A DNA stretch of 64,000 nt, from the NCBI RefSeq assembly GCF_007341385.1, contig NZ_VJYD01000002.1:1-64000 (forward strand). The letters run 5' to 3'. The number at the start of each line of letters is the position of its first letter. The first letter of the stretch is position 1. Below the pieces are notes generated by a model. That model searched no databases and was not told where the DNA came from. It saw nothing but the letters and a program-made list of their open reading frames with translations. Positions 16,669 to 23,287 of this stretch are shown here, piece by piece. Position numbers and translations under genes: made by a program. The DNA comes from Flavobacterium daemonense (GTDB taxonomy: Bacteria > Bacteroidota > Bacteroidia > Flavobacteriales > Flavobacteriaceae).

Positions 16669-18734
16669 CTTAATCGCTCTTTTTTTGCAAATTCAGCAAA
16701 TGCCTCTGCAATACCGTCTTGTGTTAATTGATCATGGTTAAACAAATCGTGCTTTACAATCAAATGTCCGTGTGTGTCAAGTAAATATTGGTCCAGATCT
16801 TCTGCAACTTCATTATACACATCTACAGCTACATCTTCTAATTCTTCATTATTTGTGATACGAGCGGATACAGGATAATCCCTTTTCCTCACGTAGATTT
16901 TCTCACCGCTATTGTCCTTACTAGTTTCTTGCATGGTAGCAAAAAAAATAGGATAGTCGTCTACTTTAGGGCATAAAGCGCCAGCTTTAGAATCATCATT
17001 CCATTTTTGTACCAATAGTACTGATGTTTTAGTGCCTGTATGTGGTTTGAACACATTCCCGTGCAAACCTACTACACCCAAAATGCGACAACGATCCGCA
17101 ATATACTCGCGAATTTGCTTGTCACTACTGTTATTAAAACGACCTTGTGGCAAGACAACTGCCATACGTCCACCTGGTTTTAAGAAATCTAGATTGCGCT
17201 CTATAAATAAAATATCACGACCTACTTTGGTTTGATATTTTCCATCAGGTTTTTTACCCAATTCGTATTTAGCCAGAATGCGACTTTCTTTGATATCACC
17301 CGCAAACGGCGGATTTGCCATTAATATATCAAACTGGAAATCACGATTACTGTTTTTGTGGGTGCGTAAATTTTTTAGTTTTTTCCAACCTTCGTTATAA
17401 GTATCAATCCAATCTTCATCTTTTGTATTTTCATCCCATCTCTCGTAATCCAATGTGTTTAAATGTAAAACATTGGTTTGTCCGTCACCCGCAATAAGAT
17501 TTAAAGTACGTGCTACACGTACAGCTTTTTCATCAAAATCTACTGCAAATACATTGTTTACTACGTAATCGGTACATTCAGTAGGCTTTTCTTCTGATGT
17601 AAATAAATGACTTTTTGTTAAACCTTTTTCTTTCAGAATTTGTTCCCATACATAGAAAATACTGTGTACAGGAAAACCACAACTTCCTGCAGCTGTATCA
17701 ATTACCGTTTCCTTTTTTGTAGGATTCAGCATACGTACACACATATCGATCACATATCTAGGTGTAAAATACTGGCCTTTTTCTCCTTTACTGCTTTTGT
17801 TTATCAAGTATTCAAATGCTTCGTCGACTACTTCTAAATTCGAATTGAAAAGTTTCACATCTTGCAAAGAAGAAACACAAACCGACAAATGCGAAGGGGT
17901 AAGCATCAAACGAGCGTCTTCAGAAAAAACACCTGCCCATTTGTTTTTAGCTTTATCAAAAATATTTTGAAGCTTTTCTTTTAATTCACTTTCAGTATCG
18001 CCATAATTTCGGAATTCTAAATGACGAGTTCTATTTCTTCCACTTTCCATTTCGTCAAACAACTTGGTAAAGATCAGTTTGAATAATTCTTCAAATACAT
18101 CTACACCTGCATTTGCCAAAACTTCGTCTTCCATTTCTCTAATTAGATCTTTCAAAGATTTTCTTTCGGTAACTAATTTATCCTTAGCCATCAAATCATC
18201 TATTGTCCAACGGTCTTTTAGAATATCAGATAATTTTTGATGTGATGCGGGTAATTCGGATATGTCTTCAAAGTAATTGGGATCTTTTCTGTGATAATAT
18301 GAAATAGATTCTCCATTAGACCATACCCCAATTGGCGCACCTGTAGCATTACAATATGATTTTAGTTGTTCTTTACCATCTTTAAGTTTAGGTTTTTTCA
18401 ACTCTACCATAATATATGGAGAAGTGGTTTTATCTTTATCAAAAATTACAATATCTGCTCTTTTCTTTTCACGACCAAAAGAAACCGCATATTCCAATTC
18501 AATACGATCTGTTGGATAACCTAGATCCTTCGTAAGTTTCATCAAATATAATTGTCTAACAGCTTCTTCAGGAGTTAGCTTAATTTCCTTTTTTCTAACA
18601 ATGCAAGTAATGTAAGGAATTTGCTTCTCTTTTAAATCTTTGAAAAAAATTGTGTTTTCAAATTCAGCGATCTGTCTGTCTGAAAATTGAGAGAGTTTAT
18701 AATTAGAGTCCTTTAGGAATTCGGATAATTTCAT
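16659..18734 (-). CDS. hsdM: N6-adenine DNA methylase with N-terminal HsdR-like nuclease domain
   Basis: A 691-residue protein. Residues about 45-150 are an HSDR_N-type PD-(D/E)xK domain: GREKKRADIVIF (D94) and YIMVELKKP (E111, K113). A helical linker follows, then the type I methylase core: GQYFTP (320-325), motif I IDTAAGSCGF (D346) and the catalytic NPPF (474-477). Normal HsdM subunits lack the nuclease part. The R-M polypeptide with a separate S subunit recalls BcgI (type IIB), and an R-M-S fusion would be type IIG-like. It is the first gene of the minus-strand operon. It ends in a slippery T8 run. Confidence 0.9.
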   Translation of the reverse strand: MKLSEFLKDSNYKLSQFSDRQIAEFENTIFFKDLKEKQIPYITCIVRKKEIKLTPEEAVRQLYLMKLTKDLGYPTDRIELEYAVSFGREKKRADIVIFDKDKTTSPYIMVELKKPKLKDGKEQLKSYCNATGAPIGVWSNGESISYYHRKDPNYFEDISELPASHQKLSDILKDRWTIDDLMAKDKLVTERKSLKDLIREMEDEVLANAGVDVFEELFKLIFTKLFDEMESGRNRTRHLEFRNYGDTESELKEKLQNIFDKAKNKWAGVFSEDARLMLTPSHLSVCVSSLQDVKLFNSNLEVVDEAFEYLINKSSKGEKGQYFTPRYVIDMCVRMLNPTKKETVIDTAAGSCGFPVHSIFYVWEQILKEKGLTKSHLFTSEEKPTECTDYVVNNVFAVDFDEKAVRVARTLNLIAGDGQTNVLHLNTLDYERWDENTKDEDWIDTYNEGWKKLKNLRTHKNSNRDFQFDILMANPPFAGDIKESRILAKYELGKKPDGKYQTKVGRDILFIERNLDFLKPGGRMAVVLPQGRFNNSSDKQIREYIADRCRILGVVGLHGNVFKPHTGTKTSVLLVQKWNDDSKAGALCPKVDDYPIFFATMQETSKDNSGEKIYVRKRDYPVSARITNNEELEDVAVDVYNEVAEDLDQYLLDTHGHLIVKHDLFNHDQLTQDGIAEAFAEFAKKERLSFF

Positions 18735-19365
18735 TTTTTTTTATTTCGTTGACTTGATAATTCTACAACACTTTTAATAATCTTAGAGTTGTTCTTTTAA
18801 ATATTTATTTGGCTGGCATTAAGCCCCAATTATTCTGGAAATTGACCCTGATATTAAAAGTGCTAAAATATCGATTAAATATGGAAGAGTAAACAATATA
18901 AATTTAAAAAATAGAGAAATATCTTTCTTCTAACTTCTTTAATATGGTTTTAGTTGTAATTAAACTAAAACAGCCTTAATTAAGTTTTACGTTGTAACAA
19001 ATGAAGAAAATTATTATTGTTTTAAAATCAATGCAGAATTACTCAACTTGTATAGAAATCTGGATGGCAAGTTAGATATTCAGCATCATACTATTTATGT
19101 ATTTAAATGCTAGTTTTCATAATACATAAAACAATATTTCTTCAAACAATTTCAACGATCTGTTCATGGGAAATCTCCATATAATTTCACATAAAATTCC
19201 TGAAGATATCTCAAAAAATGATTTTAATTATGTAATCTTTTTCTCTCTACGTAAGTGATTGATTAAGTGATGATTAAAAAAAAACAGGTGTTAATTTTTC
19301 ACTTTAATCAAACAAAAATATTGTTATCCGAGTATTATCATAGAAAAGTATAAAACTGAAAAACT
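18735..19365. promoter_or_regulatory. Divergent control region of the element, with inverted repeat
   Basis: A 631-bp AT-rich gap between the restriction operon and the excisionase-like gene; promoters for both should lie here. A perfect 8-bp inverted repeat, TTTTAGTT (18948-18955) and AACTAAAA (18963-18970) with 7 bp between, is a plausible operator. AAGTGATTGATT and AAGTGATGATT form a direct repeat near 19252. No gene or RNA was recognised. Confidence 0.35.
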
Positions 19366-19635
19366 ATGTGTACAAAAATTTTAATTGACAAAAAAGTCTA
19401 CAGTAATCTTGTTAAATGTGTTATTGAAACAAGAAGACTATTATTGGAATTATCAGATCGCCCTGAATTTAATAAAGAATGGTTATCGATACATGATATT
19501 GAAACCGAATTCGGATTAAGCAGAAAAATCATTGATAGTTACAGAAAAAAAGGTTTAAAAACTAATCAAAGAAATCGTAATGGAAAAATTCTAATCAGAC
19601 GAAACGATTTGGAAAAATTCATCCTAAAAAAATAA
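19366..19635 (+). CDS. Excisionase-like helix-turn-helix protein
   Basis: An 89-residue protein. The C-terminal half is a winged HTH of the MerR/excisionase type: WLSIHDIETEFGLSRKIIDSYRKKGL, then a wing (NRNGKILIRRNDLEKFIL). Such proteins in Bacteroidota elements bind DNA near att sites and steer the integrase toward excision, and some also regulate transcription. It is 4 bp upstream of the replication-like gene at 19640, so the two form a unit at the right end of the element. The N-terminal 35 residues are a helix. Confidence 0.75.
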   Translation: MCTKILIDKKVYSNLVKCVIETRRLLLELSDRPEFNKEWLSIHDIETEFGLSRKIIDSYRKKGLKTNQRNRNGKILIRRNDLEKFILKK

Positions 19636-19639
19636 TCAA

Positions 19640-20638
19640 ATGGTAGATCGAATTAAAATAAAGATATCAAAATTTACTGTTGTAAATGATTATCCCTTAT
19701 GGGGAAACTATAGACCTAGTAAATTTCCCAATAGACATATTTTTAGCAGAGAAATCTCTAACGAAAAAGCGAAAGTTAAAAGACCATTTGAGATAACTCT
19801 AATGCTATATTACGATGATGAAAAGGACAAGTTTACCATTGGTTTCAATGGAAGTATAAGAAAATGGTATTTTGGAAAAAACACCAGAAGAAACCTAACT
19901 CCAACTCAACTAAAAGATTGTATTAAACTCTTAAGCGTTAAAATAGGAATTAGAGAACAAGATTTATTAAATGCTCGAGTAACTCAACTAGAAAGCGGTG
20001 TCACACTCTTATTAAAATCTGATTTTAAAGAAGTTATTAATTGTTTTGCTAGACATCGCACTTTCAGCAGAGAAGTTGATGGAACTACAGTTTATTTTAA
20101 AGGCAAAAAAACAAAGGAAGGGAAAGATAGTATTTACAAATATAAATTTTATGAAAAATATCTAGAAATAAATAAGAATGATAAAAATTTCCGAGAAAAT
20201 CCCATCAAAATGAATGTACATAAAAAGTTTTTGTTTTTCCGTTTCGAAATAGTCATAAAAAAAGTTTCTGGAATGGATTTTTATAAAACAAAAGCAAAAA
20301 CTCTTAACAACATAATTATTAATTGGGAAGAAATAAATCTAGAATTAATAAATCGCTTTCAGGCTATCCAATTTATAGATTTAATTTCTGATGAAAAAAT
20401 TATCGATTCTACTAAGCTAGGCAAGAGAGATTCTGAAAAATATTTAAACTTCCAAAGAATAAGAAAAAATGGCTTTCTCAGAGAACTAGAAAAATTTGAA
20501 CTTACTAATACCTCTACAAACAGAACTACAAAAACCAAAGCTTTTTTTAAAAATTACGAAATGTTCTTAGATAAAAAGATCGATTATAAAAATGAACTAT
20601 ATCAAGCGTTAAAACGAAAAATAGACAGTTTAGTATAA
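19640..20638 (+). CDS. Replication initiation-like protein (phage gene II/X family candidate)
   Basis: A 332-residue basic protein. The order of features resembles the gene II/X replication initiators of filamentous phages and plasmids: IGFNGSIRKWYFGKN followed by a helix (TPTQLKDCIKLLSVKIGI), ARVTQLESGVTLLL as the RxD-like strand, YKFYEKYLEI as the YxK-like strand, and FLFFRFEIVIKK as the RFE-like strand. The family starts rolling-circle replication by nicking. The assignment is by eye. If right, the excised circle may replicate. It lies 4 bp downstream of the excisionase-like gene. A shorter paralogue lies at 9859-10353. Confidence 0.55.
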   Translation: MVDRIKIKISKFTVVNDYPLWGNYRPSKFPNRHIFSREISNEKAKVKRPFEITLMLYYDDEKDKFTIGFNGSIRKWYFGKNTRRNLTPTQLKDCIKLLSVKIGIREQDLLNARVTQLESGVTLLLKSDFKEVINCFARHRTFSREVDGTTVYFKGKKTKEGKDSIYKYKFYEKYLEINKNDKNFRENPIKMNVHKKFLFFRFEIVIKKVSGMDFYKTKAKTLNNIIINWEEINLELINRFQAIQFIDLISDEKIIDSTKLGKRDSEKYLNFQRIRKNGFLRELEKFELTNTSTNRTTKTKAFFKNYEMFLDKKIDYKNELYQALKRKIDSLV

Positions 20639-20972
20639 TAAGAGTAATATTTATTAGAATAAATCAACTAACCTACTACAAGAAAGGATAAGCGAATATA
20701 AGTAAACCAACTTTGAAATGATAAGTATGATTGATCCCTAACATAAGTAAAAACTACCTAGACAAGTTTCTAATTATATTAATCCTTTTACTTGTTATAA
20801 GAACATCTTGACAACTTAAAAATATAAGCTTTTAAGCAATAATTTTATGCTAATTACAAATTATAGCTTTCTGCTATAAAAACCAGCTTAAATTGATTGT
20901 ATATTAGTACTTAGTTAGCGGTCAGCATATAACGACCCGCCAGTAATTCAAGAACCTAACGATATAATCACC
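20639..20972. other. AT-rich gap with possible origin-like hairpin
   Basis: A 334-bp gap after the replication-like gene. GCGGTC (20918-20923) and GACCCGC (20934-20940) can fold into a hairpin with one bulge around AGCATATAAC, the most GC-rich spot in an otherwise AT-rich stretch. It could be a rolling-circle origin or a regulatory hairpin for the gene at 20973. Nothing else was recognised. Confidence 0.25.
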
Positions 20973-21368
20973 ATGAAAACAAGATTAATCACATTGATTT
21001 TTGTATTATTTGCAACGATTTCGTTTGCGCAAAGTACATCACAAGCTCCTATTCAAAACATTTCTACAGACAGTGATGTTACATATAGGCTTTTCGCGAC
21101 ACGAAATATGTATACATTTATAAAATTGAATACAAGAAACGGACAGATGCGACAAGTTCAATGGAGCACTGAAAACGAAACCAGGTTTGAAACGATACTA
21201 TCCGACATATCCCTAGTAAATAAAGAAGAAGAGAGAAATGGTAGATTTTTTCTTTACCCCACAACCAATATATATAATTTTATCATGATTGACCAAATTG
21301 ACGGTAGAGCGTGGCAGGTTCAATGGTCAACTGAAGAAAAGAATAGAGCAGTTATGCGTATCTACTAA
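20973..21368 (+). CDS. Small secreted protein with two tandem repeats
   Basis: A 131-residue protein with a clear signal peptide (about 1-20, ending SFAQ). The mature part is two copies of one unit about 54 residues apart: YRLFATRNMYTFIKLNTRNG...QVQWST (38-66) and FFLYPTTNIYNFIMIDQIDG...QVQWST (92-120). The pattern (aromatic, P/A-T-x-N, aromatic FI, D/N-x-x-x-G, QVQWST) suggests a small beta hairpin module facing the periplasm. I know of similar uncharacterised proteins in Bacteroidota but no function. It is the last cargo gene before the right attachment site. Confidence 0.6.
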   Translation: MKTRLITLIFVLFATISFAQSTSQAPIQNISTDSDVTYRLFATRNMYTFIKLNTRNGQMRQVQWSTENETRFETILSDISLVNKEEERNGRFFLYPTTNIYNFIMIDQIDGRAWQVQWSTEEKNRAVMRIY

Positions 21369-21556
21369 AAATTGATCTTTTATAAAATCCCAAGGTAACG
21401 GATTAGGGAATACAATCTTGGCTAAAAATAGCAAAAGAAGTAAAAAGAACTTCGCCAAAACTGAAGAGATAATTTTATTTGAAAAATAATAAAATATAAA
21501 TTCTGAAACTTAACTATCTTTTTTTGTTAATTTTAAGAGGGATATAAAACAAAAAA

Positions 21557-21612
21557 GCCTTTCCGTTAAGAAAGGCATTTTTAAATTTAAGCGGTCTGGA
21601 CGGGACTCGAAC
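21557..21612. repeat. Right attachment site (attR) within tRNA-Asp
   Basis: 56 bp identical to 8268-8323. It overlaps the 3' 21 bases of the intact tRNA-Asp gene and includes a GCCTTTC-GAAAGGC hairpin (21557-21576). On the minus strand the hairpin ends in a T6 run, so it is also the tRNA's terminator. The copies are 13,289 bp apart. Confidence 0.9.
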
Positions 21613-21665
21613 CCGCGACCCCATGCGTGACAGGCATGTATTCTAACCAACTGAACTACCAAACC
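21592..21665 (-). tRNA. tRNA-Asp (GTC), integration target
   Basis: A 74-base cloverleaf: acceptor GGTTTGG/CCAGACC with one G-U pair, anticodon stem CATGC/GCATG around loop CTGTCAC (anticodon GTC), T arm GCGGG-TTCGAGT-CCCGT, discriminator G. CCA is not encoded. The 3' end is part of attR, so insertion has left the gene whole. A second identical-looking gene lies 535 bp upstream in transcription. Confidence 0.95.
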
Positions 21666-21861
21666 CACTGCTTTTGTGAGTGCAAAAATACAACAGAAGT
21701 TGGATTCTGCAAGGGTTTTTAGCAATAAAATTCAAGAAATTTTTAATTGGCTAAATTCCAATATTTTATCCCGAAGCCTCGGGATGCTAGCTAAATCAAA
21801 AAACAAGAACTTTCTTTCTTTTTAACTGCTGAACTTTCAAAACCACAAAATATAACGATCT

Positions 21862-21965
21862 TGTCATTTCGACCAAAGGGAGAAATCACACAAGAAACTC
21901 TGCAATCAAAATCACCAATCTTTGTAGAATACTGGATGCGATTTCTCCCTTTGGTCGAAATGACA
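21862..21965. repeat. Palindromic repeat, family A copy 3
   Basis: Perfect 26-bp inverted arms (21862-21887, starting TGTCATTTCGACCAAAGGGA, and 21940-21965) around a centre containing CCAATCTTTGT. It lies between the two tRNA-Asp genes, outside the element. Confidence 0.9.
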
Positions 21966-22050
21966 CACTATACGTTAAATTTGGAATTTGGAATTTTTCC
22001 CGAGTTTTAGGAATTGGAATTTGCCTTTTGCAAATAGTCTTAAATCAAAA

Positions 22051-22077
22051 AAGCCATCCACAAAAGTGGAAAGCTTT
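22051..22077 (-). terminator. Terminator-like hairpin between the tRNA genes
   Basis: On the minus strand, AAGCTTTCCAC-TTTT-GTGGATGGCTT is followed by a T run. The stretch between it and the next hairpin (22078-22160) contains no intact gene; GGTCTAACTACTAAACC near 22083 faintly recalls the tRNA D arm. Confidence 0.5.
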
Positions 22078-22165
22078 TCATTGGTCTAACTACTAAACCA
22101 GCTGCGAGTTACAAAGTCGCAGCAAAACAACACAACTAATCTTAGATACCGTATTTGGGCAAAAA

Positions 22166-22187
22166 AGCCTTTCTGTTAAGAAAGGCT
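22166..22187 (-). terminator. Terminator of second tRNA-Asp
   Basis: AGCCTTTCT-GTTA-AGAAAGGCT, read on the minus strand as a hairpin followed by TTTTTT (complement of 22161-22166). It lies 14 bp past the tRNA 3' end. It is nearly the same hairpin as in the attachment site. Confidence 0.8.
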
Positions 22188-22200
22188 TCTCCCAATATTG

Positions 22201-22274
22201 CGGTCTGGACGGGACTCGAACCCGCGACCCCATGCGTGACAGGCATGTATTCTAACCAACTGAACTACCAAACC
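22201..22274 (-). tRNA. tRNA-Asp (GTC), second copy
   Basis: The same 74-base cloverleaf as 21592-21665, with anticodon GTC, discriminator G and no encoded CCA. Having a second copy means loss of one through faulty integration would be tolerated. Confidence 0.95.
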
Positions 22275-22360
22275 TCTGCGTTATTGCGGTTGCAAAGATA
22301 GTACAGAATTTCATTTCTGCAAGTGTTTTTGTGAAAAAATTGAAATATTTTTTCACAAAA

Positions 22361-23287
22361 TCAACCAAAGTTCTGTTTTTCAACTAAATAAGTAGTCAAT
22401 ATTTTTTCAAAATTATCGCCAACATTTACTGGAACATACTTAATCTGGTTCTTTGCGCAGGTTAAAGCCAAGTTTTTAAAATAGGCTTCTACCTTTTTTT
22501 CGTATTCAACTTTAACATTATCAGCAAAAATAGAAACCTCTTCGCCTGATTCTAAGTCAATAAACTTTCTTGGCGCATTGTCAAAATCAAATTTCAATTC
22601 GGTTTCATTATCAACTACATGAAACAAAACCACCTTGTGTTTGTTGTGTTTAAGATGCTGTAAAGCATTAAAAAGCTTTTCATTATCTTCAGTCTGAAAC
22701 ATATCGGTAAACAAAATAATCATTGAACGGCGATGCATTTTCTCTGCAATTTGGTGCAAATACGTAATCGTATCGGTCGTTTTTTTGACTTTGGGCTGTA
22801 CCAATAATTCTTCCAGTTTGTTCAAAAGCATTCTGTGATGGCGGTCACTTCCTTTTTCTGGCGCGTAATATTCGTATTTATCCGAGAAAACGCTTAAACC
22901 AACGGCATCGCGCTGTTTCTTCAAAATATTCATTAAAACCGCCGACGCCAAAACCGCAAATCCTATCTTCTTTTCATAAAATGGCTGATTTGATTTGAGC
23001 TCTGGATAATGCATTGACGACGAATTATCGACAATCAAATGACAACGCAAATTGGTTTCTTCCTCAAAACGTTTTGTGTACAAACGGTCCGTTTTGGCGA
23101 ATAATTTCCAATCAATATGTTTAGTGCTTTCACCTGCGTTATATACTTTATGCTCCGCAAATTCAGCCGAAAATCCATGAAACGGACTCTTGTGCATTCC
23201 TGATATAAAACCTTCCACAACCTGATTTGCCAGCATTTCAAGATGCTGAAAACTGGAGACTTTCTCTATTTCCGATTCAATTTTCAT
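22361..23287 (-). CDS. DUF58 / von Willebrand A-like protein
   Basis: A 308-residue protein of the DUF58 family. The N-terminal part has the family block DWKLFAKTDRLYTKRFEEETN. A vWA-like fold follows with a metal-binding DxSxS motif (DNSSSM) after a beta strand. DUF58 proteins usually work with a MoxR AAA ATPase and Batf/aerotolerance vWA proteins, possibly in protein maturation at the envelope; no MoxR is within the window next to it. Its ATG overlaps the stop of the M1 peptidase gene by 4 bp (ATGA), so the two are translationally coupled. Confidence 0.85.
   Translation of the reverse strand: MKIESEIEKVSSFQHLEMLANQVVEGFISGMHKSPFHGFSAEFAEHKVYNAGESTKHIDWKLFAKTDRLYTKRFEEETNLRCHLIVDNSSSMHYPELKSNQPFYEKKIGFAVLASAVLMNILKKQRDAVGLSVFSDKYEYYAPEKGSDRHHRMLLNKLEELLVQPKVKKTTDTITYLHQIAEKMHRRSMIILFTDMFQTEDNEKLFNALQHLKHNKHKVVLFHVVDNETELKFDFDNAPRKFIDLESGEEVSIFADNVKVEYEKKVEAYFKNLALTCAKNQIKYVPVNVGDNFEKILTTYLVEKQNFG

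Noticed and set aside
22083..22160. A third, decayed tRNA-Asp between the two intact ones
   Set aside because: Only a short string (GGTCTAACTACTAAACC) resembles the D arm. No acceptor, anticodon or T stem can be drawn.
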